Assembly (NCBI GenBank): GCA_043767025.1
Contig: JAYUHK010000184.1
Coordinates: 1 to 6,703 of the forward strand
Direction of reading: 5' to 3'
Origin: JAYUHK01 sp043767025
GTDB lineage: Bacteria > Bacteroidota > Bacteroidia > Chitinophagales > Saprospiraceae
DNA: 6,703 nucleotides
Shown: positions 1 to 6,166 of the stretch, piece by piece
How the letters are laid out: each line of letters opens with the position of its first letter
Numbering within the stretch: position 1 is the stretch's first letter
Made by a program: the position numbers and the translations under genes
The notes under the pieces: model-generated
What the model was told of the DNA's origin: nothing
Databases searched by the model: none
The model's input: the letters and a program-made list of their open reading frames with translations, nothing else

Positions 1-32
1 ACTTAAATAGATGACATTTAATATTCGACATA

Positions 33-205
33 ATTCGTTGATTTTCAATAGTTTATGATGACTCAAAATTAAAAACTAAAAACTTATAACTATTTAGAAC
101 GGATAATCAAGCATATCCCTCAAACGGATTTTATCATTCGATATTCGGCGTTCCGTGTTCAATATTCGATATTTGTCGTTTGATACTCGTCGTTTGCTCA
201 TTGAC
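33..205. repeat. Degenerate heptanucleotide tandem repeats in the leading intergenic region
   Basis: Positions 1-244 contain no credible gene, and much of the stretch reads in 7-nt steps. Block A (about 33-95) contains units such as ACTCAAA (61), ATTAAAA (68), ACTAAAA (75), ACTTATA (82). Block B (about 129-205) contains ATTCGAT (136), ATTCGGC (143), GTTCAAT (157), ATTCGAT (164), GTTTGAT (178), GTTTGCT (192). The consensus of block B is roughly RTTYGAT. Exact repeats inside block B keep the period: ATTCGATATT occurs at 136 and 164 (28 nt apart) and GTCGTTTG at 175 and 189 (14 nt apart). The two blocks are not in the same 7-nt phase. Similar heptamer arrays, called STRR, are known from cyanobacteria; whether this is related is unknown. 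Function unknown. Confidence 0.6.
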
Positions 206-244
206 TAAAAATAGTTCGGTGGCTACTTAATCTAAAAATATAGT

Positions 245-1027
245 ATGTATTCTTCTCATTTATTTCAAGAAAAAATTGCGCTCGTGACTGGCGGCGGCAG
301 TGGTATTGGGTTTCAGATAGCCAAAAGGCTGCTCGAATGTGGTGCAAAAACGGTTTATATTGCCTCCCGAAAAGAGGAAAGATTGCAGAGTGCGGTGCTT
401 GAGCTTGCTGCTTTTGGCGATGTCCGAGCCTGCGCGCTCGATATTCGCTTGCCCGAGTCCGTCGAGCGATTGGCGGATATGATTGCTGCGCAAAGCGGAC
501 GTTTGGATATTTTGGTCAATAATGCGGGCGGACAATTCCCGTCGCCTGCCGAAGCTATCACGCCCAAAGGCTGGCAGGCGGTCATCAATACGAACTTAAA
601 CGGCACTTGGTACGTCACGCAGACGATGGCGAATCGATTTTTTTTCGAGCAAAAAAGCGGCTCGGTAGTCAATATTATTCTCAATCACATGAGGGGTTTT
701 CCGGGAATGGCACATTCGGCAGCCGCTCGGGCGGCGGTCGGCAATCTTTCCAAAACGCTCGCCATCGAGTGGGTCAATCGTGGCATACGACTCAACTGCA
801 TCGCTCCGGGTATTATCCAGTCGAGTGGTTTGGAGCAATATCCGCCCGAGTTGCTGGTAGGTATTTCGGACAAAATACCGATGAAAAGGCTCGGCACCAC
901 GACGGAAGTGGCAGACGTAGCTTTGTTTTTGTGCAGCCCTGCGGCGGCTTATATTACGGGTGAAACGATTTATGTGGACGGCGGCGCACGGCTTTGGGGC
1001 GACGTGTGGGAAATAGAACAGGTTTAA
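245..1027 (+). CDS. Short-chain dehydrogenase/reductase, PECR/2,4-dienoyl-CoA reductase-like
   Basis: A 260-aa NAD(P)-dependent oxidoreductase of the SDR superfamily, the usual length for a classical SDR. The Rossmann cofactor motif TGGGSGIG is at residues 15-22 and the NNAGG motif at 92-96. The segment NNAGGQFPSPAEAI, the HSAAARA stretch near 157-163 and the IRLNCIAPG segment (181-189) resemble peroxisomal trans-2-enoyl-CoA reductase (PECR) and related dienoyl-CoA reductases. The likely role is therefore cytoplasmic reduction of an enoyl-CoA or similar thioester in fatty-acid metabolism; the substrate is inferred. The usual YxxxK catalytic pair is absent: Ser158 and Arg162 stand at those positions, as I recall for PECR. 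The ATG at 245 has no Shine-Dalgarno sequence and follows the leader ctaaaaatatagt. The gene stands alone and its stop overlaps the stop of the opposing gene. The SDR family is certain; the subfamily is probable. Confidence 0.93.
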   Translation: MYSSHLFQEKIALVTGGGSGIGFQIAKRLLECGAKTVYIASRKEERLQSAVLELAAFGDVRACALDIRLPESVERLADMIAAQSGRLDILVNNAGGQFPSPAEAITPKGWQAVINTNLNGTWYVTQTMANRFFFEQKSGSVVNIILNHMRGFPGMAHSAAARAAVGNLSKTLAIEWVNRGIRLNCIAPGIIQSSGLEQYPPELLVGISDKIPMKRLGTTTEVADVALFLCSPAAAYITGETIYVDGGARLWGDVWEIEQV

Positions 1028-1344
1028 AAAGCCCACTCCTCGTCTATCGGCGGCGACTGGTAGCGATTTTTGCTCGCAACCCTTTGTTTTTGTCGCTCGA
1101 TGACGAGATGCGCCAGCCCAACTTCGGCTCTCACCAACGAGTTGGGCATCAATACTGCGTTGATTTTATGCTCGTCAATATCCAATCTATACATCAAACT
1201 CAACAACATATCTAATTGATATTCAATCATATAGGCGATTTTTTTGGAAAGCAGCACAAAAAATTCTTCTTCCGACATTTCGTCAGAAGTTTGTTTTTCC
1301 AACTCAAAATCTTTTACAATAAGTTCGGTACTTTGGTTTTGCAT
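1024..1344 (-). CDS. Conserved-looking hypothetical protein, 106 aa
   Basis: A small acidic, soluble protein with no signal peptide or membrane segment. Residues 23-60 look helical: an acidic EEEFF patch, then an amphipathic stretch rich in Ile, Leu and Met containing two aligned phrases (MIEYQLDMLLSLMYRLDID). The middle has the phrase VGLAHLVIERQKQR (about 75-88), followed by a basic tail ending in DEEWAF. I recall similar short proteins of unknown function in Bacteroidota, but I cannot name a domain. The coding case rests on a full-length open frame, a good ATG, a promoter-like element about 88 nt upstream (1432-1439) and plausible protein composition. The start has no Shine-Dalgarno sequence. 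The stop codon shares TTAA (1024-1027) with the stop of the SDR gene. Function unknown. Confidence 0.8.
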   Translation of the reverse strand: MQNQSTELIVKDFELEKQTSDEMSEEEFFVLLSKKIAYMIEYQLDMLLSLMYRLDIDEHKINAVLMPNSLVRAEVGLAHLVIERQKQRVASKNRYQSPPIDEEWAF

Positions 1345-1733
1345 AGTTTAGATTTTTTTTGGAAGATTGTTTATATTTGTCCGCGCATTTGAACGATAGA
1401 TTTGTGACCTATTATTTTTATTTTAGACCAACAAAAGTAATCACTTTTTTTCATTCCGCCTTCAGAGTTGAATTATTTTTTTAACCCGTATTTTGCTCGG
1501 AAGGGAAAAATGCCATCAACAACTTTGTAAAACTTGATATTCAGATGCTTGCGCAAAATACTTTTTTTACTAAAAATTTCAGATAGCGTTTTTTAACTGC
1601 GAATGTTTTTTCTTCATTCCTTATAGAAATTCAAATTTTTACAAAAATGCAGTCGGAAGAAGCAAAAATTATTTGAAATGCAACACCAACACTTAAAATA
1701 AAACGCCTAATTTTTCAACCATTATTTTTATTT
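1345..1733. other. 389-nt A/T-rich intergenic region between divergent genes
   Basis: This spacer separates the hypothetical gene (-) from the biotin carrier gene (+). It is A/T-rich with many T runs and has no open frame of note on either strand. It holds a minus-strand promoter candidate (1432-1439) and a plus-strand TATATTTG (1372-1379) that matches TAnnTTTG but lies more than 350 nt from the carrier start. ATTATTTG (1668-1675) is a near match closer to that gene. I see no clear hairpin, riboswitch or repeat. Confidence 0.5.
1432..1439 (-). promoter_or_regulatory. Candidate Bacteroidota -7 promoter box (TACTTTTG) for the 106-aa hypothetical gene
   Basis: Read on the minus strand, the sequence is TACTTTTG, an exact fit to the TAnnTTTG -7 element used by the primary sigma factor of Bacteroidota. 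It lies about 88 nt before the ATG of the 106-aa gene. The same 9-mer, TACTTTTGT, recurs before pcm. I did not find a matching TTTG-type -33 box at the expected distance, so the call is tentative. Confidence 0.45.
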
Positions 1734-2237
1734 ATGAAAAAATCTACCGCCGTCACTTACTATATTGCTGCCAACGGAGGACCCGAAATCGAGCTGACCG
1801 ACACACAAGCCAACGCCTTGGACGCAGTCCAGATGCACTCGGACGAGCATAGTTTTCATATTTTGCAAGCTCAAAAATCCTATAAGGCGCAAGTATTGGA
1901 GGCAAATTTTGATGCCAAAAGTTTTCGGATTCGAGTGAATGGCAACGTACACGAAATAAAAATCAGCGACCAATACGATAAATTGGTCAAGGACATGGGG
2001 CTTACGGTAGGCACAGTCGGCAAGATAAGCAACATAAAAGCGCCGATGCCCGGATTGGTGCTGGAGGTTTGTGTGAGCGTGGGGCAGACTGTCACCAAAG
2101 GCGATATGTTGCTGATATTGGAGGCGATGAAGATGGAAAATGTCCTCAAAGCAACGAGCGACGGCGTTGTGAAAGCCGTCCATATCCAGAAAGGCACGCC
2201 CGTAGAGAAAGGACAGCTTTTGTTGGAGATGGAATAA
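1734..2237 (+). CDS. Biotin carboxyl carrier protein (biotin/lipoyl-domain protein) of an acyl-CoA carboxylase
   Basis: A 167-aa biotin carrier. The C-terminal biotinyl domain (about 98-167) is complete: IKAPMPGLV at 101-109, the biotinylation motif EAMKMEN at 130-136 with Lys133 as the biotin-accepting residue, then a VxKGxxVxKGQLLLEME ending. The N-terminal 95 residues form a β-rich region (FRIRVNGNVHEIKISDQYDKLVKDMG) like the region before the biotinyl domain in propionyl/acetyl-CoA carboxylase subunits. The protein carries the carboxylated biotin between a biotin carboxylase and a carboxyltransferase in the cytoplasm. The sequence resembles the free-standing carriers of propionyl/acyl-CoA carboxylases more than classical AccB, so I give no symbol. 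A decarboxylase gamma subunit is an alternative. No carboxylase gene lies next to it. No Shine-Dalgarno sequence precedes the ATG. Confidence 0.92.
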   Translation: MKKSTAVTYYIAANGGPEIELTDTQANALDAVQMHSDEHSFHILQAQKSYKAQVLEANFDAKSFRIRVNGNVHEIKISDQYDKLVKDMGLTVGTVGKISNIKAPMPGLVLEVCVSVGQTVTKGDMLLILEAMKMENVLKATSDGVVKAVHIQKGTPVEKGQLLLEME

Positions 2238-2343
2238 AAAAAGGTTTCCACTCCCGAAGATGTCCAGTTTTTTTTGCGCGCCCAACAGCTCAAAATTACA
2301 AATCAGTACCAATCTGTGTGCGTGACGCGCTCACAAAAACAGG
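2238..2343. other. Convergent spacer between the carrier gene and mnmE
   Basis: This 106-nt spacer lies between two converging stop codons. It contains a T run (2268-2275) and an imperfect stem GTGCGTG/CGCTCAC around 2318-2334. That stem has no T run after it in either direction, so I do not call an intrinsic terminator. Confidence 0.4.
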
Positions 2344-3720
2344 TTACTTTCCGATACAGAAATCCCTAAAAATTTTCTCCAACAAGTCGTCGGTGGAGAT
2401 AGCTCCGACTATTTCGCCCAAATGCAAGAGGGCGCGGCGAATATCCATCGCCACGAAATCATTGGACGTTGAGTTGCGCAAGCCGTTGAGTGCGTCGGCG
2501 AGGCTGTCGTCGGCGAGGCGAAGGGCTTCGTAGTGGCGAGCGTTGCTCACGATGCTGCCTTCGCTGTTGAGGCGTTGGGCGATAGCAAGGTCGTAAATCC
2601 TTGTTTTTAGGTCGTCAATGTTCGTTTGTTGGAGTGCGGACACTGTCACAATTTGTTCATTTTTTACAAAATAATTTACATAATCGCTCGACTTCGCAAG
2701 CGGCTCTAAATCCATTTTGTTGGGGACTAAAATAATTTTCAACTCTTCGTAATGCAACTCCGTCAGGTCAGACAATACTTCGCGAGCATCAATTTTTGTG
2801 ACATCAAAAACGTAGATAAGCAGTGCGGACTGTCGTATTTTTTCCATCGTCCGAGCCACCCCAAGAGCTTCGATAGCGTCGGTTGCTTCGCGAATACCCG
2901 CAGTGTCAATGAGGCGAAAGATTACGCCGTTGATGTTGAGCGTTTCCTCGATAGTGTCGCGTGTGGTGCCTGCTATCGGACTTACGATAGCGCGTTCTTC
3001 GTTGAGCAGTGCGTTGAGCAGCGTAGATTTTCCGGCATTGGGGCGACCCGCAATAACGGTAGAAATGCCGTTTTTGATAGCATTTCCGAGCGAAAATGAC
3101 CCAACGAGCTTGCCGATAAAACTGCGACTTTTTTCTATGAGCGTCATCAATTCGCTGCGGTCGGCAAACTCTACATCTTCCTCTCCAAAGTCCAGCTCCA
3201 GCTCCAGCAGGCTCGCAAAATGGATAAGTTGCTGCCGTAGTTGTTTGATTTCGTTGCTGATACCTCCTTTCATTTGCTGCATCGCAAGGCGGTGTGAAGA
3301 CTCCGAAGAAGACGCAATAAGGTCGCCTACGGCTTCGGCTTGTGACAGGTCTAATGCGCCGTTCAAGAAAGCGCGCATCGTAAATTCGCCAGCTTTCGCC
3401 AACTGCGCACCGTTTTCTAACAGCAATTCTATAATTTTTTGTTGGATAAAAGGCGACCCGTGACAGGATATTTCGACCGTATTTTCTTTCGTATAAGAGC
3501 GTGGAGCTACAAAAACACTTATCAGCACTTCGTCAATTATGTTTTTATCCCTGTCACAAATTTTTCCAAAATGAATCGTGTGAGAGGTTACTTTTTCTAA
3601 ATTTTTACCCCAAAAAACTCGATTGGCGATGCGGATAGCATTTTCGCCCGAAAGCCGTATGAGTCCAATCGCTCCCACGCCGCTCGGCGTGGCAAGTGCT
3701 ACAATTGTTGGCTGAAACAT
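2344..3720 (-). CDS. mnmE: tRNA uridine-5-carboxymethylaminomethyl(34) synthesis GTPase MnmE (TrmE)
   Basis: The protein has 458 aa, the normal family length. With MnmG it installs the (carboxymethyl)aminomethyl group at C5 of wobble uridine 34 in several tRNAs, in the cytoplasm. Domain order is standard: an N-terminal formyl-tetrahydrofolate-binding domain (about 1-118, with AKAGEFTMRAFLNGALDLSQAEAV-type sequence at its end), a helical domain, and an inserted Ras-like G domain. The G domain has P-loop GRPNAGKST (225-233, Asn228 being the potassium-linked Asn of the family), TTRDT (252-256), DTAG (272-275), NKMD (334-337) and SAL (361-363). The C-terminus ends in the diagnostic CIGK (455-458) with its conserved Cys. 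All key residues are present. The ATG lies 31 nt after pcm, suggesting cotranscription, with no Shine-Dalgarno sequence. Confidence 0.98.
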   Translation of the reverse strand: MFQPTIVALATPSGVGAIGLIRLSGENAIRIANRVFWGKNLEKVTSHTIHFGKICDRDKNIIDEVLISVFVAPRSYTKENTVEISCHGSPFIQQKIIELLLENGAQLAKAGEFTMRAFLNGALDLSQAEAVGDLIASSSESSHRLAMQQMKGGISNEIKQLRQQLIHFASLLELELDFGEEDVEFADRSELMTLIEKSRSFIGKLVGSFSLGNAIKNGISTVIAGRPNAGKSTLLNALLNEERAIVSPIAGTTRDTIEETLNINGVIFRLIDTAGIREATDAIEALGVARTMEKIRQSALLIYVFDVTKIDAREVLSDLTELHYEELKIILVPNKMDLEPLAKSSDYVNYFVKNEQIVTVSALQQTNIDDLKTRIYDLAIAQRLNSEGSIVSNARHYEALRLADDSLADALNGLRNSTSNDFVAMDIRRALLHLGEIVGAISTDDLLEKIFRDFCIGK

Positions 3721-3751
3721 ATAATTTTACAATATTTTAAAGCGTTGAGAG

Positions 3752-4396
3752 TCAGTATTCGATGCCTTTCAGAAAGGGAACGAAGCGAAAATTTCCAAAT
3801 TCTTCGGTGCGGAAGTCCGTATCCGAGTGGCGAGTGATGCGGCACATTACTTGATTTTTGGTACCCATCGGCACCACACATACGCCGCCAACGGCGAGCT
3901 GTCGGAGCAGCACATCGGGGACTTTTTCCGCTCCTGCAGTCAGCAAAATACTATCGAAAGGCGACATTTCGGGCAAACCTTCGTATCCGTCGCGGAGGTA
4001 AGTTCGGACTTTTTTGATACCCAACTTCAGCATAAGCTGGGTCGTATTTCGATATAAAATTTCTTGTCGCTCCAGAGAATAAACGCGCGCGCCGAGCAGG
4101 GCGAGTATGGCGGCTTGGTAGCCCGAGCCAGTACCGATTTCCAAGATTCGCTGCTCGGGCTGGACGTTGAGCAGCTGCGTTTGGAGTGCCACCGTGTAGG
4201 GCTGCGAGATGGTTTGACCGCCCGCAATCGGAAAAGCGTTGTCTTCGTAGGCTCTTTCCTCGAAGGCTTTTTCCATAAAAAAATGGCGCGGCAGCTCCAA
4301 CATAGCCGAAAGTACGCGCTCGTCGTGGATTTTTTTTGCCCGCAACTCTTCTATCAACCGCTTCCGAAGTCCTTTGTGGCGGTAAGTGTCAATCAT
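3752..4396 (-). CDS. pcm: Protein-L-isoaspartate (D-aspartate) O-methyltransferase
   Basis: A 214-aa SAM-dependent methyltransferase that methylates isoaspartyl residues in aged proteins, starting their repair to normal aspartate. Diagnostic features are PRHFF (36-40), the substrate-loop motif GGQTISQPYTVA (59-70) with the conserved Ser64 and the SAM-binding motif I LEIGTGSGYQAAILA (85-99). Acidic Glu109 follows strand 2. The later segments FDSILLTAGAEKVPDVLLRQL (147-167) and GGVCVVPMG (170-178) also fit. Length is normal for bacterial Pcm and the sequence ends at the usual FVPF-type strand. It lies upstream of mnmE by 31 nt on the same strand, so the two probably form an operon. A TACTTTTG element at 4471-4478 is a promoter candidate. 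The start has an A/T-rich leader and no Shine-Dalgarno sequence. Confidence 0.97.
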   Translation of the reverse strand: MIDTYRHKGLRKRLIEELRAKKIHDERVLSAMLELPRHFFMEKAFEERAYEDNAFPIAGGQTISQPYTVALQTQLLNVQPEQRILEIGTGSGYQAAILALLGARVYSLERQEILYRNTTQLMLKLGIKKVRTYLRDGYEGLPEMSPFDSILLTAGAEKVPDVLLRQLAVGGVCVVPMGTKNQVMCRITRHSDTDFRTEEFGNFRFVPFLKGIEY

Positions 4397-4470
4397 AGTT
4401 AGATTCAGAATTTGTTTGTAAAATCATCGCAACGGTCTGGTATTGCCGCAGAAAGAAAAATATTCAGACA

Positions 4471-4478
4471 CAAAAGTA
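4471..4478 (-). promoter_or_regulatory. Candidate -7 promoter box (TACTTTTG) for pcm-mnmE
   Basis: On the minus strand this reads TACTTTTG, an exact match to the Bacteroidota TAnnTTTG element, about 75 nt before the pcm ATG. It is the same 9-mer (with the following T) as the one before the 106-aa gene. It lies in the 165-nt gap after the photolyase-family gene, so pcm-mnmE could have its own promoter. No clear -33 box was seen. Confidence 0.45.
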
Positions 4479-4514
4479 CTAAAAAAATTAAATTTGAGGG
4501 TTTAGAAATGACTG

Positions 4515-4529
4515 ATACCTTTGAGGTAT
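4515..4529. other. Perfect small hairpin after the photolyase-family gene
   Basis: ATACCT, a TTG loop and AGGTAT form a perfect 6-bp stem, extendable by G-T pairs. It lies 33 nt beyond the photolyase-family stop and upstream of the pcm promoter candidate. In the minus direction a T run follows only about 25-30 nt later, so it is not a textbook intrinsic terminator. A role in termination or in stabilising the transcript 3' end is possible. Confidence 0.3.
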
Positions 4530-4561
4530 TGGTAGGCTCGGACGCAACTAATTTTTTGGCT

Positions 4562-6043
4562 TTACGGTCTTCGCTGTTCGTTTGGAATAACGTGTTTTTG
4601 TAAAATCCGCCTGCCGAGTGACTGGCTTTCATTTCCTTTTTTGACTTCCCAAAGCGTATCACTTGCTTTTCTTGCCGCATTTTTTAGGTCAATAATCGGT
4701 TTGAAATAGTCTTTTTCGAGGTCAAAATTATAAAAAATACATTCCATCGGCGTGATTAGCGAAGGATTGTGGAGCAGGTGTGTAGGCAGATTTTGGAGTT
4801 CGGGCAGCCATTTTTTGATAAAAATACCGTCGGGGTCGTGCTTTTCAGAGTTGTGAATCGGGTTGTAAATCCGAATCGTGTTGATGCCCGTCACGCCCGC
4901 TTGCATCTGAAACTGCGAAAAATGAATGCCCGGTTCGTAGTCCAAAAACATCTTGGCGAGGTGCCCAACGCCCGCCTGCCAAGGCTGCCAAAGTGAGTGC
5001 GTGAGGAAAGAAACTACCATCGCGCGCATCCTAAAATTGAGGTAGCCCGTCGCTCGGACGCAGCGCATACAAGCGTCGATGAGCGGAAAACCAGTTTTTC
5101 CGTCTTCCCACGCCCGCAGCACCGCAGCGTCTGTGTCGGCGCGAAGATGGTCGTAAGCGGCATTGATGTTGTGAAATTCCATCTCCACTTCGCTCTCGAA
5201 TTTTTGCATAAAATGGTCGCGCCAGCGCAGCCGCTCCAAAAAATTAGTAACATTGTTCTTTCCAATTCGCAGCGTGTTGGCGGTCGCAAACTGATAAACT
5301 TGCTTGCTCGATAGGCAGCCCCAAGCCAAATATGGCGAAACGCGACCGCAATGCCTGCGCGCCAAGTCGGGTTTGGAGATATTTTTCATATAGGTCTTAC
5401 CGCGTGTATCGAGGAAAGAGTGGAGGTATTTCCAAGCGGCAGTTTCGCCTCCGGGCTGAAACTCTGGACTTCGCACCGTGATAGTTTCTGGCAAGTCAGC
5501 TCCAATCAATAGTTGGCGGAGTTTGGATTCAATGCGATTATTAAATGGCATAAAACGTGTAAAATCAGCATTTTGTATCGGCTTTTGAGCAATCGAATAC
5601 CAATCGTCTTTCCACGTCTTGCGGTGCTTGAGTCCGCGATAGATGCCACTCATTTGGCTTTCTTGCCAGTCAATGCTGTGTTTTTTGAAAAGTGTTTTGA
5701 GGCGGCGGTCGCGGTCGAAAGTGAGGTTTGTACCTATTTCCTCGTAAGAAAAAACGTGGTTTATGGTGTAGTTGGCGATAAGATTTTGGAACACGAAATC
5801 AGCTTCGTTGTGACAAATCAAAATGCTTAAATCGCTGGCTATCAGTCGTTTGTTCATGTCCGAAAGACTTTCATACACAAAACGATGATGCCGCACATCA
5901 CTGTCGTAGTGCTGCATCACGGACGGCTCGAAAGTGTAAAGCATTAGCGTATTGCCGCCGCTCGCCGCCGCTCGCTGCAATGGCTCATGGTCGCGCAATC
6001 GCAAATCTCTTTTAAACCAAACGATATTTAGCGGTTCTTTCAT
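4562..6043 (-). CDS. Cryptochrome/photolyase-family flavoprotein, atypical subclass
   Basis: A 493-aa protein of the cryptochrome/DNA photolyase family. The N-terminal Rossmann-like antenna domain begins with IVWFKRDLRLRDHEPL (7-22). The C-terminal FAD-binding domain includes GGETAAWKYLHSFL (198-211), RVSPYLAWGCLS (234-245), RLRWRDHF (271-278), WEDGKTGFPLIDACMR (312-327), FRMRAM (337-342) and TGINTIRIYNP (385-395). The fold and FAD binding are secure. Compared from memory with E. coli PhrB, the electron-transfer Trp382/359/306 appear as Phe378/Trp355/about Ala302. Asn378 facing FAD N5 becomes His374. CPD contacts Asn341, Met345 and Trp384 become Phe337, Ala341 and Met380, while Trp277 and Arg342 are kept. 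I recall the same EPGIH(Y/F)SQxQMQ pattern in an uncharacterised bacterial subclass annotated as photolyase. Repair of CPD lesions should not be assumed; another lesion or light sensing is possible. Confidence 0.93.
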   Translation of the reverse strand: MKEPLNIVWFKRDLRLRDHEPLQRAAASGGNTLMLYTFEPSVMQHYDSDVRHHRFVYESLSDMNKRLIASDLSILICHNEADFVFQNLIANYTINHVFSYEEIGTNLTFDRDRRLKTLFKKHSIDWQESQMSGIYRGLKHRKTWKDDWYSIAQKPIQNADFTRFMPFNNRIESKLRQLLIGADLPETITVRSPEFQPGGETAAWKYLHSFLDTRGKTYMKNISKPDLARRHCGRVSPYLAWGCLSSKQVYQFATANTLRIGKNNVTNFLERLRWRDHFMQKFESEVEMEFHNINAAYDHLRADTDAAVLRAWEDGKTGFPLIDACMRCVRATGYLNFRMRAMVVSFLTHSLWQPWQAGVGHLAKMFLDYEPGIHFSQFQMQAGVTGINTIRIYNPIHNSEKHDPDGIFIKKWLPELQNLPTHLLHNPSLITPMECIFYNFDLEKDYFKPIIDLKNAARKASDTLWEVKKGNESQSLGRRILQKHVIPNEQRRP

Positions 6044-6084
6044 CTTTGGTCAAAATTTTTGCTGTTGGGTATGGTGGTGTATCG

Positions 6085-6109
6085 GCTTTAGTTGCCCGAA
6101 AGCTAAAGC
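6085..6109. other. Inverted repeat between the LRR and photolyase-family genes
   Basis: GCTTTAG (6085-6091) and CTAAAGC (6103-6109) form a perfect 7-bp stem around an 11-nt loop. It sits in the 123-nt gap between two minus-strand genes. No T run follows in the minus direction, so it is not a classical terminator. Palindromes built on GCTTTAG/CTAAAGC recur as intergenic repeats in several bacterial genomes as I recall, so a REP-like element is one reading. A leader structure for the photolyase-family mRNA is another. Confidence 0.35.
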
Positions 6110-6166
6110 AGTCGGCTATTAATGCAGACTAAATGGACGCAAATACTTAAACACATTTTTCAGCTA

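Noticed and set aside
33..205. CRISPR array
   Set aside because: The units are 7 nt, degenerate and contiguous, with no fixed repeat-spacer alternation and no cas genes.
596..1036. 146-aa minus-strand frame opposite the SDR gene
   Set aside because: It is fully antisense to a clear SDR, and its protein looks like random translation.
1372..1379. TATATTTG as the promoter of the biotin carrier gene
   Set aside because: It matches TAnnTTTG but lies over 350 nt from the start, has no -33 box at the right distance, and A/T-rich DNA gives such matches by chance.
2318..2334. Imperfect hairpin GTGCGTG/CGCTCAC between the convergent genes as an intrinsic terminator
   Set aside because: It has a mismatch and a G-T pair in seven, and no T run follows in either direction.
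2903..3463. 186-aa open frame on the plus strand inside mnmE
   Set aside because: It is antisense to the conserved MnmE G domain and helical domain; its Ser-rich, low-complexity protein is a by-product of mnmE codon use.
4405..4680. 91-aa open frame on the minus strand overlapping the end of the photolyase-family gene
   Set aside because: It overlaps the C-terminal coding region in another frame, runs through the hairpin and pcm promoter candidate, and its protein resembles no family.
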